A stretch of DNA of 9,313 bases, from NCBI GenBank assembly GCA_947303825.1, contig CAMYZK010000076.1, forward strand, positions 1 to 9,313, written 5' to 3'. The notes under the pieces were generated by a model. It was not told the origin of the DNA, did not search any database, and saw only the letters and a program-made list of their open reading frames with translations. The stretch comes from an uncultured Prevotella sp. GTDB lineage: Bacteria; Bacteroidota; Bacteroidia; Bacteroidales; Bacteroidaceae. The stretch's first letter is position 1. Each line of letters begins with the position of its first letter. A program made the position numbers and the translations under genes. Positions 1-7,622 of the stretch are shown one piece after another.

Positions 1-639
1 GTTGGCAATATTCCGCTGTTCCACCACCAGCTCCATTATGTTGATCAGCTTTCGAGCATCACCACCGCTGTATCGCAACAGTGCTCCAGTCTCTTTCAGT
101 TCTATCTTCAGCTCTTTCAGCACAATGTCGGTGGTAATAGCCCGCTGCAGCAGCTGTATCAGGTCGTCTTTCTCCAAAGACTTGAGTACATAAAGCTGGC
201 AACGTGACAGCAAGGGGCGTATCACCTCAAACGACGGATTCTCGGTAGTGGCTCCTATAAGCGTCACAATGCCACGCTCCACAGCTCCTAACAGCGAGTC
301 TTGCTGGGACTTGGAGAACCGATGGATCTCGTCAATAAACAGTATGGGAGATGCTTCATTGAAGAATCGCGTCTTCTGAGCCTTTTCTATAACGTCACGC
401 ACATCCTTCACACCGCTTGTCACGGCAGACAGCGTATAGAATGGTGTTTCAAGCTTGTTGGCAATAATCTGCGCCAGCGTTGTCTTGCCTACACCAGGAG
501 GTCCCCAAAGAATAAAAGAGGAGATGTGCCCCGACTCTATCATGCGTCTGAGCACAGCCCCCTCTCCCACCAGATGTTTCTGGCCTATATAGTCATCTAA
601 AGTACGGGGGCGAAGTCTTTCTGCCAATGGTTGTGACAT
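1..639 (-). CDS. rarA: Replication-associated recombination protein A (RarA/MgsA family AAA+ ATPase), N-terminal 213 residues
   Basis: This is a cytoplasmic AAA+ ATPase of the clamp-loader-like RarA/MgsA/WRNIP1 family, which acts at stalled replication forks together with SSB and recombination proteins. The visible 213 residues hold the whole nucleotide-binding core: Walker A GPPGVGKT at about residues 46-53, Walker B LFIDEIH at 100-106, sensor 1 GATTENPSF at 129-137, a likely arginine finger in LLSRC (R146) and a sensor-2-like GGDARK at 192-197. The start is the ATG at 639, giving MSQPLAERLRPRTLDDYIGQ, the usual family N-terminus. The frame is open to base 1, so the lid and the tetramerisation domain lie outside the window; family members are usually somewhat over 400 residues. 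It lies 54 bp downstream of ddh on the same strand and may be co-transcribed with it. No Shine-Dalgarno sequence is visible. The family call is firm; the fork role is known from other bacteria. Confidence 0.96.
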   Translation of the reverse strand, partial: MSQPLAERLRPRTLDDYIGQKHLVGEGAVLRRMIESGHISSFILWGPPGVGKTTLAQIIANKLETPFYTLSAVTSGVKDVRDVIEKAQKTRFFNEASPILFIDEIHRFSKSQQDSLLGAVERGIVTLIGATTENPSFEVIRPLLSRCQLYVLKSLEKDDLIQLLQRAITTDIVLKELKIELKETGALLRYSGGDARKLINIMELVVEQRNIAN

Positions 640-693
640 AATAACACGATGAAAGGACTGGCAAAGACGTCCCGTTACTTTATATTACGACGG

Positions 694-1593
694 TCACACA
701 AGATGTGCGATGAGCTCTTCACGGTCGCCTGGCAGCATATCGATGACCGGAATCTCAATCATCGTATAGCAGCCTGGTTCAAGACGCATCGAAGCACGAG
801 CCACATTGACCAGCACCTGACCTGTCAATGCTGGGTTGTTAATGCTCATGTTGAACTCCAGACGCTGATTCTGTGTCTGTCCGCTCACACCCTTGCGCAC
901 AAGGTTCACACCATGTCCCATGTCGCGCACATCGTCAACAGAGTCAACCTGGAAGACATGTGTCTCATCACTAGCAAAATATGGGTCGGCCTTTATTGCT
1001 GTCGTCACCTCTTCAAGACTGGCACCATCTTCCAGTTCCACATATACCATACGCCGATGTATGCCTTCACCCAAGGGAATTGTCATGGAGAGTGCATTCT
1101 TCACACCCTGTTTTGAGCGCACACAGACACTGTGTCCCATCGACATGCCAGGACCGAAGTTAGTATAGCTGAGTCCCTTAGGTGCAAGGCTCTGCATCAA
1201 CGTTCTAACTATGCTGTCGCTACCTGGGTCCCAGCCGGCAGCAATAACACTGACCGTTTTGGTTTCCTTGTTGATATCCATTAGAGTGCGGCGATAGTCT
1301 CGTATCATGGTATGTATATCAAAAGAGTCTACAGTGTTTATACCCAAAGGCAGAATCTGCTTGGCATACTCCTCGCACGAGCGTGTGGGCGTGGCAAGAA
1401 TAGCCACGTCCACACTGTCGAGCTCACGTATATCTTTCACCACTGGATATTGCTCCAGTTCGGCAGGCTTGTTTTCCGCACCCTGTCTGCGCACCACGCC
1501 TGCAATTTCAAAATCGGCAGCGGCCTCAAGAGCCTGAATAGCATACCGTCCAATATTGCCGTAACCCACTACGGCAGCTCTAATTTTCTTCAT
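694..1593 (-). CDS. ddh: meso-Diaminopimelate D-dehydrogenase, type II (StDAPDH-like)
   Basis: This NADPH-dependent cytoplasmic enzyme (EC 1.4.1.16) interconverts L-2-amino-6-oxopimelate (tetrahydrodipicolinate) plus ammonia and meso-diaminopimelate, a one-step branch to the peptidoglycan cross-linking residue and lysine. The 299-residue product has an N-terminal Rossmann fold with GYGNIG at residues 10-15 and paired arginines R35-R36 at the end of the second strand, consistent with NADP preference. The family signatures AAGWDPG (118-124) and NFGPGMSMGHS (145-155) are intact. Length and residues D92, D122, F146, T171, R181, H227 and N253 line up with what I recall of the Symbiobacterium enzyme, whereas the Corynebacterium type I enzyme is longer and has Trp where this one has F146. 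The start ATG at 1593 gives MKKIRAAVVG. It lies 32 bp after the DUF349 gene and has no promoter motif of its own in that gap, so it is probably in that operon. The function is firm; the type II assignment rests on residue positions from memory. Confidence 0.95.
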   Translation of the reverse strand: MKKIRAAVVGYGNIGRYAIQALEAAADFEIAGVVRRQGAENKPAELEQYPVVKDIRELDSVDVAILATPTRSCEEYAKQILPLGINTVDSFDIHTMIRDYRRTLMDINKETKTVSVIAAGWDPGSDSIVRTLMQSLAPKGLSYTNFGPGMSMGHSVCVRSKQGVKNALSMTIPLGEGIHRRMVYVELEDGASLEEVTTAIKADPYFASDETHVFQVDSVDDVRDMGHGVNLVRKGVSGQTQNQRLEFNMSINNPALTGQVLVNVARASMRLEPGCYTMIEIPVIDMLPGDREELIAHLV

Positions 1594-1625
1594 CTTTGTG
1601 TATTAGTTTTTGTGTCTATGTTGGT

Positions 1626-3650
1626 CTATTGTTCCTTTGAGGCATTCTCTGCATCAATGGCCTTTATTTTCTCTTTTACAAGCTGCATATCATCTTTCAG
1701 CTTCTGCATTTTGCGGTTCATCTCGTCAATGAGGCTGTTTCCTTTCTTTGAGCTAGCAGTAAGGAATCCAAGGTTATTCTCATAGGTCTGAATTTCCTGT
1801 TTCATCTGCTCACATTGCCTTACCAGTCTCTGGCGCTCGCTGTCGAGTGCACCTTCACCACGCTCAGCCACTTGTTTGAGGTTATCCTTGAACTTGTTGA
1901 GACGGCGTCGTGCAACACTGATGTTAAGCTCCTTATAAAGTTTATCCAACACCTCACGATACTCCTCATACAGCTTGTCTTTCTCCTTGAAAGGCACATG
2001 ACCAATAGCGTTGTACTCCTCAACCAGCTGCTGCACCTTCTCTTGCAGCCCATCAGAAGCACCTTCTTCGGCAACTGCCTTCAGACGGCTTATGACATCA
2101 CGTTTCTTCGCCAAGTTCTCACGCTCCTCACCACGCTGTCCTGCTCCAGCAGCATTGCGAGCCTCAAAGAACTTGTTGCAGGCACCAAGGAACTCCTCCC
2201 ACAGTTGGTCACCTAGTTTGCGTGGTACCATGCCGATGGTCTTCCATTCTTTCTGGAGCGAAATGAGCTTATCACTGGTAGAACGCCATTCTGTACTGTC
2301 TTGCAAAGCCTTTGCCTTCTCTATGAGAGCACGTTTCTTTTCAGCATTCTCCTTATACGACTCTTTGAGCGAACGGAAATGCTCTGCCTTTGCAGTGAAG
2401 AAGCTGTCGCAGGCAGCGCGAAATCGCTCAAAAATCTTGACATTCATTTTCTGCGGAGCAAAGCCAATGGTCTTCCACTCCTGCTGCAAGGCAATTATCT
2501 CCTGTGTGCGGCTATCCCAGTCGGCAGCATTCTTGTTCTCCTGTGCCACAACAGCCTCTGCTTTCTCGCACAACTCAGTCTTACGCGCCAGGTTCTCTTC
2601 CTCACGTGCCCTAAGACCTTCAAAGTGTTGCTGATGACGCTTATTGATAACTGTCGAAGCTGCTTTAAAGCGCTGCCACATCTCCTCGCGCAAATCCTTA
2701 GCCACAGGACCTATCTCCCGGTATTCCTGATGCAACTTCTGAAGCTGGTGGAAAGCACTGATGACATCTGGCTCATCAGCCAGTTTCTCTGCTGCCTCGC
2801 AGAGGCGGTTCTTGGCCTCAAGATTCTTTTTGAAGTCTAGTTCACGGGCTTCACTGTTCAGCTTCAGCAAGTCATAGAACTGCTCTACATACAACTGATA
2901 GTTACGCCACAGCTCATTGGCACGATCTGCAGGGACTGACTTTATATCTCTCCACTCCTGCTGCAATGCCTTAAATTCCTGATATGTCTTGCTAGCCTCC
3001 TCAGGCGAGGTGACCATGCTCTTTATCTTTTCAATAATGGATAGTTTCTTCTTCAGGTTTTCCTCCTTCTCGGCTTCCTGTTCCCTGAAGAGCTGCTGTC
3101 TACGCTCCTTTATTACTCCCATTTCTGCCTTGAACATTTCCTCGTCTTCATCAGGAGTAATCAGATAAGTCTCCGGGTTGCCCCCAGCCTCAATAAAATC
3201 CTTTATGGCTGCTTCCCGCTCGGCAATATGAAGTTTATAGAAAACCGTCTTAAGATAGTCAACCTCGTCTTTACGTGGGGTTTCATCGCCGTGAGCAATC
3301 TCTTTGACACGCTCTAGCACCTCTTTCTTCGAAGTGTATACCTTGCGTTCTTCTAACTGCTCTAAAGCCTGTTCCTCAGGAAGCTGATCCTCAGGAGCCA
3401 GTTCCTCGGCAGCTGTCTCCTCCGATGCGTGTTCTTCAGGAGCATCTGTCTTCAGGGCCTGTTCGTCTGAAGGCAACGATTCTTTCTGAGCCTTATCTTC
3501 AGGAACCGGCACAGTTTCTTCTTTAACGGCTGTTTCAACTTGAGAAGCCTCGGGTGCAGATGCCACCTGTTCTTCTACTTTTTCTTCCACTTTTTTTCCC
3601 GTTTCTTCGACTGGCGAATTAACGAGGTTGTTCTCTTGAGAGTCCATCAT
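1626..3650 (-). CDS. DUF349 repeat protein with acidic N-terminal tail
   Basis: The 674-residue cytoplasmic protein is built mainly from five helical DUF349 repeats, at roughly residues 196-262, 270-345, 352-425, 430-500 and 510-580. Each carries the recurring pattern W/Y-x-x-I-x-x-V/A-P followed by a helix with W/F/Y and F: WRDIKSVP, YREIGPVA, WKTIGFAP, WKTIGMVP and YNAIGHVP. Residues 1-103 are a low-complexity, strongly acidic Glu/Ala/Pro-rich segment, probably disordered. Residues 580-670 form a predicted coiled coil with many Glu, Lys and Gln. No signal peptide or membrane segment is present. The start is MMDSQENN; the two adjacent ATGs (3650, 3647) cannot be separated. A TAnnTTTG promoter element lies about 50 bp upstream. 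The gene precedes ddh and rarA on the same strand. DUF349 proteins are widespread in Bacteroidetes and Actinobacteria, but I know of no settled biochemical function, so none is assigned. Alternative scaffold or stress roles are speculation. Confidence 0.93.
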   Translation of the reverse strand: MMDSQENNLVNSPVEETGKKVEEKVEEQVASAPEASQVETAVKEETVPVPEDKAQKESLPSDEQALKTDAPEEHASEETAAEELAPEDQLPEEQALEQLEERKVYTSKKEVLERVKEIAHGDETPRKDEVDYLKTVFYKLHIAEREAAIKDFIEAGGNPETYLITPDEDEEMFKAEMGVIKERRQQLFREQEAEKEENLKKKLSIIEKIKSMVTSPEEASKTYQEFKALQQEWRDIKSVPADRANELWRNYQLYVEQFYDLLKLNSEARELDFKKNLEAKNRLCEAAEKLADEPDVISAFHQLQKLHQEYREIGPVAKDLREEMWQRFKAASTVINKRHQQHFEGLRAREEENLARKTELCEKAEAVVAQENKNAADWDSRTQEIIALQQEWKTIGFAPQKMNVKIFERFRAACDSFFTAKAEHFRSLKESYKENAEKKRALIEKAKALQDSTEWRSTSDKLISLQKEWKTIGMVPRKLGDQLWEEFLGACNKFFEARNAAGAGQRGEERENLAKKRDVISRLKAVAEEGASDGLQEKVQQLVEEYNAIGHVPFKEKDKLYEEYREVLDKLYKELNISVARRRLNKFKDNLKQVAERGEGALDSERQRLVRQCEQMKQEIQTYENNLGFLTASSKKGNSLIDEMNRKMQKLKDDMQLVKEKIKAIDAENASKEQ

Positions 3651-3699
3651 TTAACTTTGTTTAGTTACTGATTTGATTAGTATGTTCACTATTGGGGGT

Positions 3700-3707
3700 C
3701 AAAAGTA
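3700..3707 (-). promoter_or_regulatory. Bacteroidetes-type -7 element for the DUF349-ddh-rarA group
   Basis: Read on the minus strand the bases are TACTTTTG, an exact match to the Bacteroidetes primary sigma factor -7 consensus TAnnTTTG. It sits about 50 bp upstream of the DUF349 start codon, leaving a leader of roughly 40 nt. The expected -33 TTTG about 20 nt further upstream is not present (the bases there read CGCT), so the match is partial. The preceding bases TTTTTCG are the same as those preceding the MORN gene promoter element. A short tandem duplication (AGTTAGG twice) lies just upstream, near 3714-3727. Confidence 0.55.
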
Positions 3708-3775
3708 CGAAAAAGTTAGGAGTTAGGAGCGTTTGTGCTATGATTATTTGCCGTTTGTTATCTTTTTTTAACAAC

Positions 3776-5002
3776 TCATTTGTAGTAATAATACCAATAG
3801 GTACGCCTGAAAGCTTCTTCCTGCCTTATTCTTCGTTCTGATTTCTTTGGATACAGCGAGTCGAATCGCTCAAAAGTTCTCCATTTCTCCAGCATCAGCG
3901 AGTCCTTATATATAAATAATGTGTCTTCTCTCTGCTGATATAAAACCAGAGCCTCCCGATAATGCCTTGGAAGCGAGTCGGCACTTAGCGTATAGTATCG
4001 TGGCAGGCAAACGGCAAAGGAGTCTAGTCTTCTGTCAATGAGATGCCCTGCCAGCTTGTAGTCACGGAAGGCTGTAGTTGCCATCGAGTCACGTTCCAGC
4101 GAGTCAAGATACTGCCTCACAGTAAACCGCTTAGCCAGCTCACTGACACCATTGTACGGCGGACGCAGTGTGTCGGCAGCCAATTGAGCACGTAATGCAG
4201 AGTCATTGCGCAGCACGATGCTGTCAGGGCGCACACCAAAATGATCCCAAATAAGTGTGTCAGGCATAAGCATCAGCTGCCCTTTGCTCCCAGCCATAGG
4301 CAACATGTCAATACTTGTTCCATCTATGGCATAAGAGAAAAGACTGTCGCCCAACAGTCCTTGTCTGGAGAGGGCAAAAATGCGAAGCATGGTAAGGCTC
4401 TCGTCTGTCTCCAGCGACCTACTCCCAGCCTGCAGTGCAGCATCGGTCTTTCCTTCTATCAAGGCAATTTCGGCATGTGCCCTGAAATGTCGCACGGCAT
4501 TGGTATCACTCACCGTGGCAACTGCTAGCATCATAACTGCCATCATAAGCAGGTTCTGCCACAAGCTGCGCCAGAATGTATCCAAGGAAGGTTTCTCTGC
4601 AACCGTATTTGTCTTCCCTATCACCACCAAGGCCACAAGCCACAACACCAATATAGCAGGTCCTGCCCACAGCCAATTGCCCCAAGAGAAAGGATGGCTT
4701 ACACTGGAGATAAAAGCAAATAGCAGGAATGCAGGGACATAGCTCAGCGCATGCAACCGTTCGGGCAGTCTCGTGAGAAATGCAGTGACCAGCTGAACGA
4801 TGCACAGCACCACTGTAATGACTATTGCGCCTATTGTAAGGTTGTAATGTGTCTTGCCCCCGCTCAGTCCATGCTGGGCTACAGTAAGCAGGTCGCCTTG
4901 GAAGAAATATAGCCAGCAAAAAGAGAAGAGGACAAACAGCGAGGCACACACCATTTTGATGATGGTGGTGCCCTCGCCCTTCTTTCTATTATTTCTTTTC
5001 AT
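3776..5002 (-). CDS. Unrecognised polytopic membrane protein with TPR-like soluble C-terminal half
   Basis: I do not recognise a named family; it resembles the uncharacterised transmembrane proteins common in Bacteroidales. The frame is open from a GTG at 5017, but the ATG at 5002 gives a conventional MKRNNRKKGEG start with a basic cytoplasmic tail, so 408 residues are preferred. Numbering from that Met, five hydrophobic helices fall at about 14-35, 55-78, 86-104, 112-129 and 147-166. The rest, about 240 residues, is hydrophilic. Residues near 170-225 (HFRAHAEIALIEGKTDAAL onward) look like one or two TPR-type helix pairs. The far C-terminus is aromatic and basic, ending RRTYWYYYYK. The C-terminal half is rich in DSL-type turns (RNDSALRAQ, RDSMATTA, KDSLMLEK). 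The gene starts 49 bp after glgB on the same strand, so co-transcription with glgB is plausible, but nothing in the sequence shows a role in glycogen metabolism. Confidence 0.85.
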   Translation of the reverse strand: MKRNNRKKGEGTTIIKMVCASLFVLFSFCWLYFFQGDLLTVAQHGLSGGKTHYNLTIGAIVITVVLCIVQLVTAFLTRLPERLHALSYVPAFLLFAFISSVSHPFSWGNWLWAGPAILVLWLVALVVIGKTNTVAEKPSLDTFWRSLWQNLLMMAVMMLAVATVSDTNAVRHFRAHAEIALIEGKTDAALQAGSRSLETDESLTMLRIFALSRQGLLGDSLFSYAIDGTSIDMLPMAGSKGQLMLMPDTLIWDHFGVRPDSIVLRNDSALRAQLAADTLRPPYNGVSELAKRFTVRQYLDSLERDSMATTAFRDYKLAGHLIDRRLDSFAVCLPRYYTLSADSLPRHYREALVLYQQREDTLFIYKDSLMLEKWRTFERFDSLYPKKSERRIRQEEAFRRTYWYYYYK

Positions 5003-5051
5003 ATAGGAAAACCGCACGCTTCTCTGCGCCTAACCTCAGCCCATTTTGCGC

Positions 5052-7130
5052 TCAATTTTTCTTCAGCACCACTGCCGAGCGTGCAGGTATGTAGAGTTTT
5101 AGCCACTCCTTGTGGTCTTTCACGTATAGTGGGTCATAGTTGGTGAAATGTGTCACGCTATCATCAGCGAAGCCAAAGCCGCCGAAGTCTTTCGAGTCGG
5201 TGTTGAGCACCACGTCATACGAGCCTGTAGGCACTAGGAACCCATAGTCGGTAAACGACTGTGTTGGTGAGAAGTTGAACACGAAGAGCAGGTCGCCACG
5301 CATGAAGGCCAGCACCTGGTCGCCGTCGTTGTGCCAAATCTCCTGCACGGGCTTGTTCTGGAAGTTACGCACTGACTTGATTACCTTCAGCATCTCGCGA
5401 TCGAAGTCGCCCAGCCAGTGGTAGCACAGGTCTTTGTTGTCCACAAGGCTCCACTGCCGACGTGCATACTTGTAGCTCCAGCCATTGCCCTCGCGTGGGA
5501 AGTCAATCCATTCTGGGTGTCCGAACTCATTACCCATGAAGTTCAGGTAGCCGCCGTTGATGGCTGCTGCGGTGACAAGGCGTATCATCTTGTGCAGGGC
5601 TATGCCACGCTCGGCCACACCATTTATATCTTTCTTGGCGAAGTGCCAGTACATATCAGCATCAATAAGCCTAAAGATGATGGTCTTGTCACCCACCAGA
5701 GCCTGGTCGTGACTCTCACAATAGCTGATGGTCTTCTCGTCAGGACGACGGTTTTTCACTTCCCAGAAGATGCTGCTTGGCTTCCAGTTCTCATCGCTCT
5801 GCTCCTTGATGGTCTTAATCCAGTAGTCGGGAATGTTCATAGCCATACGGTAATCGAATCCGAAACCTCCATCCTCAAATTTGGCAGCAAGACCAGGCAT
5901 GCCGCTCACTTCCTCGGCAATGGTGATTGCCTCAGGGTTTACCTCGTGGATGAGTTGGTTGGCCAGGGTGAGATAGCAGATGGCGTTGTCATCCTCATGA
6001 CCGTTGAAGTAATCGGCATAGTTGCAGAAGGCCTCGCCAAGTCCGTGGCTGTAGTAAAGCATGGAGGTGACGCCATCGAAGCGGAAGCCGTCGAAGTGGA
6101 ACTCCTCAAGCCAGTACTTACAGTTCGACAGTAGGAAGTGTATGACATCGTCTTTGCCATAGTCGAAACAGAGCGAGTCCCATGCCGGATGCTCGTGCCT
6201 GTCGCCGGGGTAGAAGAACTGGTTGGGGTCGCCGCAAAGGTTGCCAAGTCCTTCCACCTCATTCTTCACAGCGTGGCTGTGTACAATGTCCATAATTACA
6301 GCTATGCCCAGTCGGTGAGCCTCGTCAATGAGGGCCTTCAGCTCCTCTGGCGTACCGAAGCGGCTGCTTGGTGCAAAGAAGCTAGACACGTGATATCCGA
6401 AAGAGCCATAGTAGGGATGCTCCTGAATGGCCATCACCTGTATGCAATTGTAGCCGTCTTTGGCCACACGGGGCAGCACGTTGAGGCGGAACTCCTCGTA
6501 GGTGCCCACCTTCTCGGCATCTTCGCCCATACCTACATGGCACTCATAGATAAGCAGCGGGTTCTTCTTGGGCTTGAAGCCGGCCTTCTTCCACACGTAG
6601 GGCACGGCGGGGTTCCACACCTGTGCCGAGAAAATCTTCGTCTGGTCGTCCTGCACCACTCGGCGGCACCATGCGGGAATGCGCTCACCCTCACCACCAT
6701 TCCATTTCACCTTCATCTTGTACAGCTGACCGTGCTTCAGGTCTTTCTCCTTCAGCTTCAGCTCCCAGTTGCCGGTACCCTCTATTCGCTTACAACGGTA
6801 TTTCTCATCTTCCTTCCAGTCGTTGAAGTCACCTATAAGATAGATCTCGGTGGCGTTGGGTGCCCACTCGCGGAACACCCATCCGCGTGTCAGCTTGTGT
6901 AGGCCGAAGTAGAGGTGTCCAGTGGCAAAGTCACTAAGTGTAGACTTGCCGTTCTTCGTTAGCTGGTTCATTTCCCAAACAGCATGATCGTGGCGACCAC
7001 GTATGGCGTCTTCAAACGGTTCCAGCCAGCCGTCATTCTGTACGAGGCCTATATGGGGATTGGTTATTGGGGCGTTGAGCTTTGCTTTTTTCTCTGTAAC
7101 CTCCTTCTTTATACTTTTCTTTGTTGCCAT
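5052..7130 (-). CDS. glgB: 1,4-alpha-glucan branching enzyme, GH13, eukaryote-like type
   Basis: This cytoplasmic glycosyltransferase (EC 2.4.1.18) cuts alpha-1,4-glucan chains and re-attaches the fragment in alpha-1,6 linkage, creating glycogen branches. The preferred start is the ATG at 7130 (MATKKSIKKE), giving 692 residues; the frame extends upstream to a TTG at 7196, but that would overlap the preceding gene. From this Met, an N-terminal helical segment and a CBM48 module (about 70-165, with REWAPNATEIYLIGDFNDW) precede the GH13 barrel (about 195-560). Region I is DIVHSHA (281-287); the nucleophile is D352 in GFRFDGVTSM, the acid/base E406 in TIAEEVSGMPG, and the third carboxylate D475 in ESHDQALVGDKT. 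A beta-sandwich domain ends the protein. The motifs GYNCIQVMAIQEHPYYGSFG and VSGMPG resemble animal, fungal and plant branching enzymes more than the E. coli GlgB type. It follows the YhcH-family gene by 11 bp; no glgA, glgC or glgP is in the window. Confidence 0.97.
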   Translation of the reverse strand: MATKKSIKKEVTEKKAKLNAPITNPHIGLVQNDGWLEPFEDAIRGRHDHAVWEMNQLTKNGKSTLSDFATGHLYFGLHKLTRGWVFREWAPNATEIYLIGDFNDWKEDEKYRCKRIEGTGNWELKLKEKDLKHGQLYKMKVKWNGGEGERIPAWCRRVVQDDQTKIFSAQVWNPAVPYVWKKAGFKPKKNPLLIYECHVGMGEDAEKVGTYEEFRLNVLPRVAKDGYNCIQVMAIQEHPYYGSFGYHVSSFFAPSSRFGTPEELKALIDEAHRLGIAVIMDIVHSHAVKNEVEGLGNLCGDPNQFFYPGDRHEHPAWDSLCFDYGKDDVIHFLLSNCKYWLEEFHFDGFRFDGVTSMLYYSHGLGEAFCNYADYFNGHEDDNAICYLTLANQLIHEVNPEAITIAEEVSGMPGLAAKFEDGGFGFDYRMAMNIPDYWIKTIKEQSDENWKPSSIFWEVKNRRPDEKTISYCESHDQALVGDKTIIFRLIDADMYWHFAKKDINGVAERGIALHKMIRLVTAAAINGGYLNFMGNEFGHPEWIDFPREGNGWSYKYARRQWSLVDNKDLCYHWLGDFDREMLKVIKSVRNFQNKPVQEIWHNDGDQVLAFMRGDLLFVFNFSPTQSFTDYGFLVPTGSYDVVLNTDSKDFGGFGFADDSVTHFTNYDPLYVKDHKEWLKLYIPARSAVVLKKN

Positions 7131-7141
7131 AATACTTCTAA

Positions 7142-7588
7142 TTAATTCTTGACTTTGAATATTGCCTTTTTTATTTCCGGTGCCATAGTGATGCAAGGTG
7201 CATGTCCATCTTGTGGGAAGAAAACAGCAAACATACCCGGCTGGCAGTCAACAAAGCTCTCAGCCATGATGTCGCCATACTTGGTAATGTCTTTCTCGGC
7301 ATTGTACTCCGCCTGAGGCAGATTGCACAACGGTGTATACCCAAATGTCTCCGATGCGTCGATAGGTATCTGTATGTCTATCATTTTCCTGTGGGTCTCC
7401 AGGACAGCAGCATCGGGAGTGCGCCCCTTTGCCATCTGTATGTTCACAAAAAGTTCGCCCTCTTTAATGATATGCTTTCCGACGTCGAGTTTGTTAATGT
7501 CGTTCTTCTTGAGAAACTCCACCACTTCCTTGAAGAGCGGATTAATGGCCTCGTACTTTGCGAGGTTGTCTAAGGTATCTATAATCAT
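7142..7588 (-). CDS. YhcH/YjgK/YiaL family (DUF386) protein, possible sugar anomerase
   Basis: The 148-residue product belongs to the cupin-like YhcH/YjgK/YiaL family, which also includes EbgC and the NanQ anomerase; members bind a divalent metal and several act on or near sugar metabolism. The typical N-terminus MIIDTLDNLAKYE fixes the start at the ATG at 7588; the longer frame begins with a TTG at 7642 and adds residues unlike the family. Conserved polar residues are visible: E64 and H66 in LETHRKMIDIQ with D71 and Q73, and FFPQDGHAP with D127 and H129, probably metal or substrate ligands. No signal peptide is present, so it is cytoplasmic. It ends 11 bp before glgB starts, which suggests translational coupling and a shared job in sugar or glucan handling. 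The family is clear; the substrate is unknown, and sialic acid involvement is not supported by any neighbour here. Confidence 0.92.
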   Translation of the reverse strand: MIIDTLDNLAKYEAINPLFKEVVEFLKKNDINKLDVGKHIIKEGELFVNIQMAKGRTPDAAVLETHRKMIDIQIPIDASETFGYTPLCNLPQAEYNAEKDITKYGDIMAESFVDCQPGMFAVFFPQDGHAPCITMAPEIKKAIFKVKN

Positions 7589-7598
7589 AACTTCTAAG

Positions 7599-7616
7599 TC
7601 CCCAACGCTAGGGGGA
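7599..7616 (-). promoter_or_regulatory. Small stem-loop just upstream of the YhcH-family start codon
   Basis: On the minus strand TCCCC and GGGGA form a 5-bp stem closing an 8-base loop, ending about 10 nt before the ATG at 7588. It could influence ribosome access to the yhcH-like/glgB message, but a stem of this size can arise by chance. No T-tract follows, so it is not a standard terminator. Confidence 0.25.
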
Positions 7617-7622
7617 TAGGGT

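Noticed and set aside
2011..2840. Plus-strand open frames of 179 and 207 codons opposite the DUF349 gene
   Set aside because: The minus-strand protein has clear, regular DUF349 repeats; the opposite frames give Ser/Leu/Phe-rich low-complexity translations typical of shadows of Glu/Lys-rich coding DNA.
3755..3774. AT-rich stem TTGTTA/TAACAA right after the membrane-protein gene as a terminator
   Set aside because: The stem is only 6 AT-rich pairs, and no T-run follows in the direction of transcription.
5418..6902. Two long plus-strand open frames (238 and 254 codons) opposite glgB
   Set aside because: They lie wholly antisense to a gene with intact catalytic motifs, and their translations look like reverse-frame shadows without any recognisable domain.
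7131..7196. Upstream TTG start for glgB at 7196
   Set aside because: It would overlap the end of the YhcH-family gene and add 22 residues unlike family N-termini; the ATG at 7130 fits better.
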